This document shows positions 52,520 through 60,528 of a stretch of 64,000 nt of DNA, one piece after another. How positions within the stretch are numbered: the stretch's first letter is position 1; every line of letters begins with the position of its first letter. Origin of the DNA: REEB509 sp044370335. Lineage in GTDB: Bacteria; Pseudomonadota; Alphaproteobacteria; Caulobacterales; Aquidulcibacteraceae. Under the pieces are notes generated by a model. The model was not told where the DNA came from and did no database searches. It was given only the letters and a program-made list of their open reading frames with translations. The stretch covers positions 1 to 64,000 of the forward strand of contig JBILVS010000003.1 of NCBI GenBank assembly GCA_044370335.1, written 5' to 3'. A program made the position numbers and the translations under genes.

Positions 52520-53608
52520 TCAGGCGGGCTTCGCGCCGAGACCCACAAGCGCCCGGGCGAAGCTGTCCGCCGCAAACGGTTGCAGGTCGTCCGCCTTCTC
52601 CCCCACCCCGACGAAATGGATCGGCAAAGCGTGTTTCTCCCCGATGGCGACCAGCACCCCGCCTTTGGCGGTCCCGTCGAGTTTGGTCATGACAAGGCCA
52701 GTGACGTCCGCCGTCGTCCGGAATGCCTCCACCTGTGACAGGGCGTTTTGGCCCACCGTCGCATCCAGCACCAACAACGTCTCGTGCGGCGCGCTTTCGT
52801 CGACCTTGCGGATAGCCCGGATGATCTTGGCGAGCTCCGCCATCAGCTCAGACCGGTTCTGCAGCCGCCCTGCAGTGTCGATCAGCACCACGTCGGCGCT
52901 CGTGTCTTTCCCAAGATGGACTGCGTCAAACGCCACGCCCGCGGCGTCCGCGCCCTGGCCTTTGGCCACGAAGGCCGCCCCGGAGCGGTCCGCCCAGACC
53001 TTGAGCTGTTCGATCGCCGCCGCCCGGAACGTGTCGCCCGCGCCCACCACCACTTTCGCCCCGTGCGCCGACAACAGCGCGCAGAGCTTGCCGATCGTGG
53101 TCGTTTTGCCTGAACCGTTAACCCCCACCATCAAAACCACCCGCGGTCGGGGGCCCGTCGTCAGGTCGAGCGTGGATTCCCGCGGCCTCAGAAGCGCTGC
53201 CACTTCCGCCGCCAGCGCTTCTTTGATCTCGGTCTCGCTGACTTCCTTGTCGAAGCGGTCTTTGGCGATGGCCTTCGTGATCTTCGCCGCCGCCGGCGTG
53301 CCCATGTCGGCTCGGATCAGAAGCTCCTCCAATTCGTCCAGGGTCTCCTGATCGAGCTTCTTCTTGACGAAGACGCCCGTGATCCCTTCCGCCAGCTTGC
53401 CGGACGACTTTTTCAGCCCGTCAAACAGCCGGCCAAAGAACCCGGCCTCTTTCTCAGGGTCTGGCGCCGGTTGAGGCGCGGGCGGGGCCTGTGGGATGGG
53501 AGGTGGGACAGGGGCAAGTGCCTCGGCCGCGACCGGCGCCTCCACAGGCGATGTCGCTTCAGGCGCTGCGACCGCATCGCTCTTCTTTTTGAACAGGCCC
53601 CAGATCAT
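52520..53608 (-). CDS. ftsY: signal recognition particle receptor FtsY
   Basis: FtsY is the GTPase receptor for SRP at the membrane. The 362-residue protein has an acidic and Pro/Ala-rich N-terminal region (10-55), the N domain (about 56-145), and the G domain with 'GVNGSGKTTTIGKL' (162-175), 'GDTFRAAAIEQL', 'DTAGRLQNRSELM', 'TKLDGTAKGG' and 'GVGEKADDLQPF'. Its start overlaps the mtaB stop by 4 bases. The partner Ffh is encoded about 5 kb away. Confidence 0.96.
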   Translation of the reverse strand: MIWGLFKKKSDAVAAPEATSPVEAPVAAEALAPVPPPIPQAPPAPQPAPDPEKEAGFFGRLFDGLKKSSGKLAEGITGVFVKKKLDQETLDELEELLIRADMGTPAAAKITKAIAKDRFDKEVSETEIKEALAAEVAALLRPRESTLDLTTGPRPRVVLMVGVNGSGKTTTIGKLCALLSAHGAKVVVGAGDTFRAAAIEQLKVWADRSGAAFVAKGQGADAAGVAFDAVHLGKDTSADVVLIDTAGRLQNRSELMAELAKIIRAIRKVDESAPHETLLVLDATVGQNALSQVEAFRTTADVTGLVMTKLDGTAKGGVLVAIGEKHALPIHFVGVGEKADDLQPFAADSFARALVGLGAKPA

Positions 53609-54894
53609 ACGGGCGATCCCACCAAAGCCCGGCCGTCATGGCCGGAGAAATGAAATGCTTGCGTTGCGCCCGCGACCCCGCCGGCGATCCGAACGGGCGT
53701 GAAGTCAGGCAGTCGCGCCGAGCCCGGCTCTTCGATCAGCGCCTCCGCCGTCCGCCCGACCCAGGCGCTCAAGTGCCGGTCCAGCGCGGCTTGCGCCGCC
53801 TCCCGCAAGGCCGCCGCCCGCGCTTTCACTACCGCCTGTGGCAGAGTGGGCATCTTGGCCGCGGGCGTCATCGGCCGCGGCGAATAGGGAAACACATGCA
53901 CGAACGCGAGGCCGGCTTCGTCGATGAGGTTCTGGTTCGCGGCCGCGTGCTCGTCGGTTTCGGTAGGAAAGCCCGCGATGAGGTCCGCCCCGAAGGCGAT
54001 TTCTGGTCGGGCCGCCCGCAGGCGCGCGATCAGATCAAGCGCCTCCGCTCGGGTATGCCGCCGCTTCATCCGCTTCAGGATCAAGTCATGCCCGTGCTGC
54101 AGGGAAAGGTGCAGATAAGGCGCGATCCGCTCCTCGCTGACCATCAGCTCAAACAGCTGCGCGTCCATCTCGATGGCGTCGACGCTCGAAAGCCGCAGCC
54201 TCTTCAGTCCAGGCACAAGCTTGAGGATCCGCCCCACGAGGTTGCCAAGGTTGGGCCGACCCGGCAGGTCCGCTCCCCAACTCGTGAGGTCCACCCCCGT
54301 CAGCACCACCTCCGGCACGCCTGCCGCTGCGAGCCGCGCCACCTGCTCAACGACCGTCCCCGCGGGCGCGGACCGGCTGTTCCCTCGGCCATAGGGGATG
54401 ACGCAGAATGTGCAACGGTGATCGCACCCGTTCTGCACCTCCACAAAAGCCCGCGTCCGCTCGCGATAGGCGTCCGACAGATGCGGCGCGATCTCTTGAA
54501 CGGTCATGATGTCGGCGACCCGCACCCGCTCCCCATCAACAGCCCTGAGGCTCTGATAGGTCGCCGCCGCCATCTTTTCCGCGTTGCCGATCACCCGGTC
54601 CACTTCCGGCATGGCGGCGAAGCTCGCGGGATCAATCTGCGCGGCGCACCCTGTCACGATGATCTTGGCGTCCGGCCGCTCCCGCCGGCTGCGCCGGATC
54701 GCCTGTCGCGCCTGACGCACGGCCTCCGCCGTCACCGCGCAGGTGTTCACGATCACCGCGTCAGTGAGGCCCGCCTCCGACGCCAGCGCCTTGATCTGCT
54801 CGCTCTCATACGCGTTCAGCCGGCAGCCGAACGTCTCCACCGCCACGCTTTCGCGCGGAGCCGCTTCGGAGGGAGGGGACAGAACAGCCGTCAT
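53605..54894 (-). CDS. mtaB: tRNA t6A37 methylthiotransferase MtaB
   Basis: MtaB converts t6A to ms2t6A at position 37 of tRNA. The 429-residue radical-SAM enzyme has the UPF0004 cluster Cys24 ('FGCRLN'), Cys52 ('NTCAVT') and Cys83 ('TGCAAQ') and the radical-SAM cluster Cys157-x3-Cys161-x2-Cys164 in 'GCDHRCTFCVIPYGRG'. 'GVDLTSWG' in the barrel fits the MtaB branch. TRAM-like C-terminus ends it. It is coupled to ftsY and is the partner step to TsaD, encoded near the left end of the window. Confidence 0.94.
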   Translation of the reverse strand: MTAVLSPPSEAAPRESVAVETFGCRLNAYESEQIKALASEAGLTDAVIVNTCAVTAEAVRQARQAIRRSRRERPDAKIIVTGCAAQIDPASFAAMPEVDRVIGNAEKMAAATYQSLRAVDGERVRVADIMTVQEIAPHLSDAYRERTRAFVEVQNGCDHRCTFCVIPYGRGNSRSAPAGTVVEQVARLAAAGVPEVVLTGVDLTSWGADLPGRPNLGNLVGRILKLVPGLKRLRLSSVDAIEMDAQLFELMVSEERIAPYLHLSLQHGHDLILKRMKRRHTRAEALDLIARLRAARPEIAFGADLIAGFPTETDEHAAANQNLIDEAGLAFVHVFPYSPRPMTPAAKMPTLPQAVVKARAAALREAAQAALDRHLSAWVGRTAEALIEEPGSARLPDFTPVRIAGGVAGATQAFHFSGHDGRALVGSPV

Positions 54895-54963
54895 GGTTCG
54901 CGCCTCAGGTGAGGGCGGGGCCTATCCCAGTCAAGCAGAAAGCCTGGATAAGGCGCTTTCGCC

Positions 54964-55350
54964 TCAGGCGTCGGCGCCTTCGGATTGGCGGGTCGAGGTC
55001 CGCTCGGCGATCCGGGCGCTCTTCCCGCGGCGGTCGCGCAGATAATAGAGCTTGCCGCGCCGCACTTTGCCCCGGCGCACCACATCGATGCTGTCGAGTG
55101 ACGGCGAATAAAGCGGAAACACCCGCTCAACGCCTTCGCCGAAGCTGATCTTGCGCACGGTGAAGTTGGCGTTGATCCCGCCGCCGGCCCGGGCGATGCA
55201 CACGCCTTCGTAGGCCTGCACGCGTTCCCGCTCGCCTTCCTTGATCTTCACGTTCACACGCAGCGTGTCGCCCGGCTCGAAGTCCGGCACCTTTTTGCCG
55301 CTGAGGGCCTTGGCGATTTCTTCGTGCTCGAGGGTCTGGATCAGGTTCAT
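54964..55350 (-). CDS. rplS: 50S ribosomal protein L19
   Basis: The 128-residue protein is a clear L19: 'PGDTLRVNVKIKEGERERVQAYEGVCIARAGGGINANFTVRKISFGEGVERVFPLYSPSLDSIDVVRRGKVRRGKLYYLRDRRGKSARI'. The start is the ATG at 55350. It normally follows trmD directly, but here a convergent pseudouridine synthase gene lies between, so L19 needs its own promoter in the 142-base gap shared with that gene. Confidence 0.97.
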   Translation of the reverse strand: MNLIQTLEHEEIAKALSGKKVPDFEPGDTLRVNVKIKEGERERVQAYEGVCIARAGGGINANFTVRKISFGEGVERVFPLYSPSLDSIDVVRRGKVRRGKLYYLRDRRGKSARIAERTSTRQSEGADA

Positions 55351-55492
55351 GGCGTGCAACTCTCAGGACAGCCGTTTCCGAAGGCGGATAAAGCCCGGAC
55401 GCGCCGTCTCCGTTGGAAACTGCGGGAAGCCGGGGCGTATAGGCGAGAAGCGCGCCCTTGTCGAGGGGGTTTCGCCGGTGGTTTATGCCGCC

Positions 55493-56263
55493 ATGGCTGT
55501 TCAGAAAACCTATACGGGCGCCGAACCCGTCCGCGTCAACAAATGGCTGGCGCAGGAGGGGGTCTGCTCGCGCCGCGAGGCCGAAGACCTGATCGTGCAA
55601 GGGCAGGTCCGGATTGAGGGCCAGGTCGTCCAGGATGTCGGCCGCAAGATCCTTCCCGGCCAGACCCTGACCTTGGCGGAGAGGGGCCAGAAGGCTTTGG
55701 CCCACGCCGTCACCGTCGTGGTGAACAAGCCCGTGGGCTATGTCTCGGCCCAACCCGAAGGCGCCCAGATCCCCGCCGCCCGGCTTCTGACCCCCAAGGC
55801 GCAATGGGGCGCCGAGCGCATCACGCCGGACCCGAAATGGTCCCTGGCCCCTTTGGGCCGTCTGGATCAGGACAGCCGCGGCCTTCTGATCCTGTCGCAG
55901 GATGGGGTCCTGACCCGCGCCGTCATCGGCCCCGAAAGCGCCATCGACAAAGAGTATCTGGTCGAAGTCCTGGGCGAGATCACCCCGGCGAAGGTCAAGC
56001 TGCTGCGCCATGGCTTGAGCCTCGACGGCAAGCCGCTGAAGCCCGCCAAGGTCGACAGGATCGGTCCCCAAGCCCTGCGCTTCATCCTGATCGAAGGCAA
56101 AAACCGCCAGATCCGCCGCATGGCCGAAGCCGTCGGCCTTCAGGTTGTGGACCTCTTCCGCGTCCGCATCGGGCCTTTAAGCCTTGGCGACCTAGGGGAA
56201 GGCCGCTGGCGGCCCATGAGCCAGACCGAGCGCGCAAGCCTCATCCTGGCGGCCAAGCCCTAA
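55493..56263 (+). CDS. rRNA pseudouridine synthase, RsuA/RluB/RluF family
   Basis: The 256-residue protein has an S4-like RNA-binding domain ('VRVNKWLAQEGVCSRREAEDLIVQGQVRIEG', about 15-50) and a catalytic domain with the Asp-containing motif 'LGRLDQDSRGLLIL', 'NKPVGYVS', 'KEYLVEV' and 'EGKNRQIRRMAEAVG'. It isomerises a uridine in 23S or 16S rRNA; its features are closest to RluF, but the target site is not decided. ATG 55493 starts it without a strong ribosome site. It lies convergent to trmD (4-base overlap) and divergent to rplS. Confidence 0.9.
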   Translation: MAVQKTYTGAEPVRVNKWLAQEGVCSRREAEDLIVQGQVRIEGQVVQDVGRKILPGQTLTLAERGQKALAHAVTVVVNKPVGYVSAQPEGAQIPAARLLTPKAQWGAERITPDPKWSLAPLGRLDQDSRGLLILSQDGVLTRAVIGPESAIDKEYLVEVLGEITPAKVKLLRHGLSLDGKPLKPAKVDRIGPQALRFILIEGKNRQIRRMAEAVGLQVVDLFRVRIGPLSLGDLGEGRWRPMSQTERASLILAAKP

Positions 56264-56937
56264 TCGGGCTTCCACTTCGGCCGCACAGCCTTCGTCCGCG
56301 CCTTGGCCTCCGCCTCCTGCCAGCGCGCGACCGCGGCGTGGTCCCCGCTCAGCAGCACCTCCGGGATCTCCCGGCCCTCCCACACCCGCGGCTTGGTGTA
56401 TTGCGGATGCTCCAAAAGCCCCGTCGCAAAGCTCTCGCTCTCCGCCGAAGCGGCATTCCCCAAAACCCCGGGCAACAGCCGCAGCGTGGCTTCCAGGATC
56501 ACCAGCGCCGCGGCCTCGCCCCCCATCAGCACGGCGTCCCCGACGCAGACCTCTTCCATCCCCCGGGCCTCGATCACCCGTTGATCCAAGCCTTCAAACC
56601 GGCCGCAGAACACGATCAGCCCTGGCCCCGCGGCGTACCGCTCCGCCATCGCCTGGGTGAACGGCGCCCCCCGCGGGGACGGGTAGAGCAGGGGGCGGCC
56701 TGCGCGGTCGAGGCTGTCGATGGCCGCCGCCGCCACATCCGCGCGCAGCACGAGGCCGGGCCCACCCCCGGCGGGCGTGTCGTCGACCTTTTTGTGCTTG
56801 CCGTCGCCAAAGTCTCTGAGCTGGATGATGTCCAGTCCCCAGACCGCCTCGGCCCGCGCTTTTCCCAAAAGCGAGACCCCCAAAGGCCCCGGAAAAGCTT
56901 CTGGAAACAGCGAGATGACCGAAATCGAAAAGCTCAT
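56260..56937 (-). CDS. trmD: tRNA (guanine37-N1)-methyltransferase TrmD
   Basis: TrmD methylates G37 of tRNAs to prevent frameshifting. The 225-residue protein has the SPOUT knot landmarks 'DDTPAGGGPGLVLRADV', 'YPSPRGAPFTQ', 'LIVFCGRFEGLDQRV' and 'GDAVLMGGEAAALVILEA', and the C-terminal 'VWEGREIPEVLLSGDHAAVARWQ'. It begins at ATG 56937 in an ATGA overlap with rimM. A longer open frame upstream overlaps rimM and is not used. Confidence 0.96.
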   Translation of the reverse strand: MSFSISVISLFPEAFPGPLGVSLLGKARAEAVWGLDIIQLRDFGDGKHKKVDDTPAGGGPGLVLRADVAAAAIDSLDRAGRPLLYPSPRGAPFTQAMAERYAAGPGLIVFCGRFEGLDQRVIEARGMEEVCVGDAVLMGGEAAALVILEATLRLLPGVLGNAASAESESFATGLLEHPQYTKPRVWEGREIPEVLLSGDHAAVARWQEAEAKARTKAVRPKWKPD

Positions 56938-57479
56938 TCCGACGTGTCCGGTTCGGGCTCGACCTTCGGCGGCCACTCCGTGCTCACCAGTCGCCGACCG
57001 CCCAGATCGACAACCGGGACCGCCGCCTTGGTGAAGGGCAGAAACCACGTCTGCCCTTCCGGCGGGCGGATTTCGAGCAAATCGCCCGCGCCGAAATCCT
57101 GCACCGAGCGGACCGAGCCCAGAGCCGTCCCGTCCAGCGCCTCCACCGCACACCCGATCAGATCGACGTGATAAAACTCGTCCTCTTCCGTCGGCGGAAG
57201 AGCGGCGCGCGACACAAAAAGCCCTGTCCCTCGCAAGGCTTGCGCCTCTTCCCGGGTCTTCACTTCCGGCGCGGTCAGGGCGAACTCTTCCCCTGCCGGC
57301 CGAAGCCGCTTCGGGGTGAGAACCAAAGCTCCGGCCTTGTCCAACAGCGGCCCATACGAGGCGATCGCGGCCGGGTCGGCCGTAAAGCTCCGCACGCGGA
57401 CTTCACCGCGGACGCCGAAAGCCCCCACGACAGCCCCAACGAGAACAAGGTCTTCACGCGCGCCCATCCGGGTCCCCAT
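56934..57479 (-). CDS. rimM: 16S rRNA processing protein RimM
   Basis: RimM assists 30S maturation by binding S19. The 181-residue protein has the N-terminal RimM domain 'VLVGAVVGAFGVRGEVRVRSF' and the PRC-barrel C-terminal domain with 'FYHVDLIGCAVEALDG..LGSVRSVQDFGAGDLLEIRP' and 'WFLPFTKAAVPVVDL'. The start could be this ATG or a second ATG 12 bases further on. It overlaps the small membrane protein gene by 26 bases and trmD by 4. Confidence 0.95.
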   Translation of the reverse strand: MGTRMGAREDLVLVGAVVGAFGVRGEVRVRSFTADPAAIASYGPLLDKAGALVLTPKRLRPAGEEFALTAPEVKTREEAQALRGTGLFVSRAALPPTEEDEFYHVDLIGCAVEALDGTALGSVRSVQDFGAGDLLEIRPPEGQTWFLPFTKAAVPVVDLGGRRLVSTEWPPKVEPEPDTSE

Positions 57480-57741
57480 CCTGCGACGGCGGGGACGGGG
57501 GTGGCGTTCGTCCCGTCAGCTTGGCCCAGAGCTCGTGCCGATGACGATAGACGCTCGGCCCCACGATCATCGCGCCGACAAGAAACAGCGCCTCTGCGAG
57601 CAGCAACAGGCCGATGGCCCAAGCGGCCCCCTCGCCAAACGAGTCAAGGCCCCAGAGGGGCAGGCTCAGGATCCCAAGCCAAGGCAGCGGCGAGAGCGCG
57701 ATGAGCACCCACCCGAAGATGAGAAGCCCCTGCCGCCACAT
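57454..57741 (-). CDS. small membrane protein inserted in the rpsP-rimM spacing
   Basis: The 95-residue protein has two membrane helices (about 6-30 and 36-60) and a basic Pro-rich cytoplasmic tail. I do not recognise a family. AAGG precedes its ATG by 9 bases. It follows rpsP by 6 bases and overlaps rimM by 26, so it is translated inside the ribosome operon. It may be a hydrophobic protein specific to this lineage. Confidence 0.6.
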   Translation of the reverse strand: MWRQGLLIFGWVLIALSPLPWLGILSLPLWGLDSFGEGAAWAIGLLLLAEALFLVGAMIVGPSVYRHRHELWAKLTGRTPPPSPPSQDGDPDGRA

Positions 57742-57747
57742 TGGCGA

Positions 57748-58104
57748 TCAGCCTTCTGCTTCGGACGGAGCGGCGGCCTTCGCGGCCTTTTCCGCAGCCC
57801 GTTCCTGCATCTTCTTGCCGGGCTGGGCCTTGTTCGGGTTGTTCTTGGCTTCGCGCTTCACAACGCCGGCCTTGTCCAGGAACCGCGCCACGCGGTCGGT
57901 GGGCTGAGCGCCTTTGCTCATCCACTCTTGGATGCGGTCGAGCTTCAGCACGACGCGCTTGTCCTCGTCCGTCAGGACCGGGTTGTAGGTGCCGACCTTT
58001 TCAATGAACCGGCCGTCCCGCGGGCTGCGGCTGTCCGCCACCACGATCGAATAGAACGGCTTCTTTTTGGCGCCCCCGCGGGCCAAACGGATTTTCAGAG
58101 ACAT
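57748..58104 (-). CDS. rpsP: 30S ribosomal protein S16
   Basis: The 118-residue protein is S16 with 'SLKIRLARGGAKKKPFYSIVVADSRSPRDGRFIEKVGTYNPV' and 'RIQEWMSKGAQPTDRVARFLDKAGV'. The last 35 residues form a basic, Ala/Lys-rich extension that is common in alphaproteobacteria and makes it longer than the E. coli protein (82). It lies between an unknown lipoprotein and rimM. Confidence 0.97.
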   Translation of the reverse strand: MSLKIRLARGGAKKKPFYSIVVADSRSPRDGRFIEKVGTYNPVLTDEDKRVVLKLDRIQEWMSKGAQPTDRVARFLDKAGVVKREAKNNPNKAQPGKKMQERAAEKAAKAAAPSEAEG

Positions 58105-58137
58105 TCCAATACTCTCCTTGAGTTCAACTGCTGAAGT

Positions 58138-58701
58138 TCACACCCCGCCGCCCGGTGGGGGCGGCGTTAATTCAACCGCATTTTCAAACTGCGGCGGTTC
58201 CGTAAGGATCGGCTCACCCTCAAACGCAAAGTGGGTCACGACCAAAAGCCTTTCGCGCTCTTCGTTTGGCCGACTGGGGTCCGCCTGCGTTAGACGATAG
58301 GAGGCGACAGACCGGGTGGCCTCGGCCGCAAAGATCGCCTCAGCGTAATCCGACCAGGCATCGGCATGGGGCCCGAATGCCCCTGCTGTAACGCAGCGTG
58401 TTTCGATCGGGATCGCCGCCCCGTCCGCCGTGGCGCGGAAAAGGGTGGTGCACGAGCCGGTCATGCCCTGTCGGAGCAGTTCGGTTGGAAAGCGCGGCGC
58501 GCAGCGATAGACGACAGACGGCATGTTTTCAGGCCGCGTCGCTGGTGAAGCCGCCGAATAGGAAAAGCCGCAGGCACGGTTCTGAGCCACAGCGCGCAAC
58601 CCATGGGCAATCGGTGGCGGCTCGGCTGTGGTTGGCAACGTGGACGGGCCGGCGCAAGCTGTGAGCGCGATCATGGCGCACAGGGCGAGCAATCGTTTCA
58701 T
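58138..58701 (-). CDS. lipoprotein of unknown function between ffh and rpsP
   Basis: The 187-residue protein has a lipoprotein signal ('ALTACAGPS') and a domain with 'VVYRCAPRFPTELLRQGMTGSCTTLFRATADGAAIP', which resembles the beginning of TonB C-terminal (energy-transducer) repeats: 'PrfP..l...G..G.....f.v..dG'. It contains four Cys residues in the mature part, so disulfides are likely. Its ATG overlaps the ffh stop (ATGA), and its last residues are read from a GC-rich hairpin. The function is not known. Confidence 0.7.
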   Translation of the reverse strand: MKRLLALCAMIALTACAGPSTLPTTAEPPPIAHGLRAVAQNRACGFSYSAASPATRPENMPSVVYRCAPRFPTELLRQGMTGSCTTLFRATADGAAIPIETRCVTAGAFGPHADAWSDYAEAIFAAEATRSVASYRLTQADPSRPNEERERLLVVTHFAFEGEPILTEPPQFENAVELTPPPPGGGV

Positions 58702-60209
58702 CGCTTGTCGCCCTTTTTGTCTGTGCCAGGAAGGCCCGGCAAGCCGGGCAGTCCACCGGGTTTGGCCCCCGGCAAGCCGGGCAAGCCCGACAATCCTTGC
58801 GCTTGGGCTTTCGCCGCCATGGCTTTCAGCTGGTCCGGGCTCGGCTGGCGCATGCCGCCTTTCCCCATCCCCATGGCTTGGCCCAAAGCGCCCGGCAGTT
58901 GGCCTTTGCCCATGGCCTTGGCCATGTCCGCCATGCCCCGGTGCATTTTCAGGAGGCGGTTCACCTCCGCCACATCGACGCCCGCGCCCTTCGCGATCCG
59001 CCGCCGCCGCTTGCCGTCGATCAGGTCGGGCTTGGCTCGTTCCTTCTTGGTCATCGACCGGATGATCCCGATCTGCCGCCGGATCTGCTTGTCGTCGAGG
59101 TTCGCGTCCGAGATTTGGCTCTTCATCTTTTGGACGCCGGGCAACATCCCCATGATGCCCTTCAAGCCGCCAATCGACAGAACCTGCGTCAGCTGCTTTT
59201 CCATGTCATCGAGGTCAAAGGCGCCCTTTTGGATTTTCTTGGCGAGCTTTTCGGCTTCATCCCGATCGACCTGCTGCGCCGCCTTTTCGACCAGCGAAAC
59301 AATGTCGCCCTGGCCGAGAATGCGTCCCGCAACCCGCCGCGCGTCAAAGGTTTCAAGCCCATCGGGCCGCTCCGAGACGCCCAGGAACTTGATCGGCAGG
59401 CCCGTCACCGCCCGCATTGAGAGCGCAGCACCCCCGCGGCCGTCGCCGTCAGCCCGGGTCAGCACAAGCCCGGTCAGCGCCAGCCGCTCGTGGAAGCGCC
59501 GAGCCGTTTCCACCGCGTCTTGACCCGTCAGGCTGTCCGCCACGAGCAGGATTTCCGAAGGCTGCGCCAGCCGCGCGATCGCCGCGGCCTCGTTCATCAT
59601 CTCGTCGTCGAGCGTCGTCCGGCCCGCCGTATCAAGGATCAGAACGTCATGGCCCCCAAGGCGCGCGGCCTGGGTGGCGCGCCGCGTGATATCTTCCGGG
59701 CTCTGCCCGGGCACGATTGGCAGGCAATCCACCTGCACGGTCTTGGCTAGCGTCGCGAGCTGCTCCATCGCCGCCGGCCGTCGTACGTCGAGCGAGGCGA
59801 CCATGACCTTCTTCCGGTCCAGCTTGGTCAGTCGCAGGGCGATCTTGGCGGTGCTGGTGGTTTTGCCCGACCCCTGCAGACCCGCCATCATGATGATGTT
59901 CGGCGGTTCGCCTTCGATCCGCAGGCCTTCCGGCGCGCCTTCACCGCCGAGCATGTCCACCAGCGCGTCGTGGACGATTTTGATCAGTTGCTGGCCGGGC
60001 TTCACCGAGCGGATCACCGCCTCGCCCACGGCCTCTTCCTTCACCCGGGCGATGAAGTCCTTCACCACCGACAGGGCGACGTCGGCCTCCAGAAGCGCAA
60101 CGCGGATTTCCCGCAGGCCGGCTTCCACGTCCTTTTCAGACAGCGCCCCCCGGCCCGTCAGGCGGTCGAACACCCCCGTCAGCCGTTCTGTCAGCGCGTC
60201 AAACATCAA
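58698..60209 (-). CDS. ffh: signal recognition particle protein Ffh
   Basis: Ffh binds signal sequences on ribosomes and docks at FtsY. The 503-residue protein has the N domain (1-90), the G domain with 'GLQGSGKTTSTAKIALRL' (110-127), 'SLDVRRPAAMEQL', 'LDTAGRTTLDDEMM' and 'TRADGDGRGGAAL', then the Met-rich M domain with 'MLPGVQKMKSQ', 'SMTKKERAKPDLIDGKRRRRIAKGAGVDVAEVNRLLK' and 'MADMAKAMGKG'. A Gly/Leu/Pro-rich tail (about 465-500) is longer than usual. The 4.5S RNA gene is not in the window. Confidence 0.97.
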   Translation of the reverse strand: MMFDALTERLTGVFDRLTGRGALSEKDVEAGLREIRVALLEADVALSVVKDFIARVKEEAVGEAVIRSVKPGQQLIKIVHDALVDMLGGEGAPEGLRIEGEPPNIIMMAGLQGSGKTTSTAKIALRLTKLDRKKVMVASLDVRRPAAMEQLATLAKTVQVDCLPIVPGQSPEDITRRATQAARLGGHDVLILDTAGRTTLDDEMMNEAAAIARLAQPSEILLVADSLTGQDAVETARRFHERLALTGLVLTRADGDGRGGAALSMRAVTGLPIKFLGVSERPDGLETFDARRVAGRILGQGDIVSLVEKAAQQVDRDEAEKLAKKIQKGAFDLDDMEKQLTQVLSIGGLKGIMGMLPGVQKMKSQISDANLDDKQIRRQIGIIRSMTKKERAKPDLIDGKRRRRIAKGAGVDVAEVNRLLKMHRGMADMAKAMGKGQLPGALGQAMGMGKGGMRQPSPDQLKAMAAKAQAQGLSGLPGLPGAKPGGLPGLPGLPGTDKKGDKR

Positions 60210-60528
60210 AGCCCTTCCAACACTTTAGCCCCTTGACCGGGGGTGTAACGCAAAACACCCCGCCGGACGTACACGTCGGGCGAGGCCGAAGAGCGGCTTC
60301 AACAAGAAAGCGCCCCCGCGCGGCGCTTGGAGCTGCCGCACGGCAGGCGTTTATCCCCCGAGGCCCGCCTGGTCAAGCGCAGCCTCGCCTGGCGCCTCAG
60401 TCCGCAGGGCAGGGGGCATATCGATGCTCCGAGACGTCAAGTCGAACAAAAAGAAGGCGGCAATTTATTTACGGTGTTGCGGTACGATTGGAAGGTAAAC
60501 TGGAAATATACGAAGACGGGGTGTTATT
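60210..60528. other. non-coding gap between ffh and the hybrid kinase
   Basis: These 319 bases hold no convincing gene. Near the left edge GGGGTGT/ACACCCC (60240-60246 with 60255-60261) forms a hairpin about 30 bases upstream of ffh. The right third (about 60450-60520) is AT-rich with 'CAATTTATTTACGG' and is the probable promoter zone of the kinase gene. Between them the sequence is GC-rich with no recognisable RNA gene. Confidence 0.5.

Noticed and set aside
55241..55492. N-terminal extension of the pseudouridine synthase by 84 codons
   Set aside because: The extension overlaps the rplS start region, has no ribosome binding site, and the S4-like domain starts right after the ATG at 55493.
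56938..57153. 72-residue N-terminal extension of TrmD
   Set aside because: It lies inside rimM in another frame; the ATGA overlap at 56934-56937 gives a normal-length TrmD.
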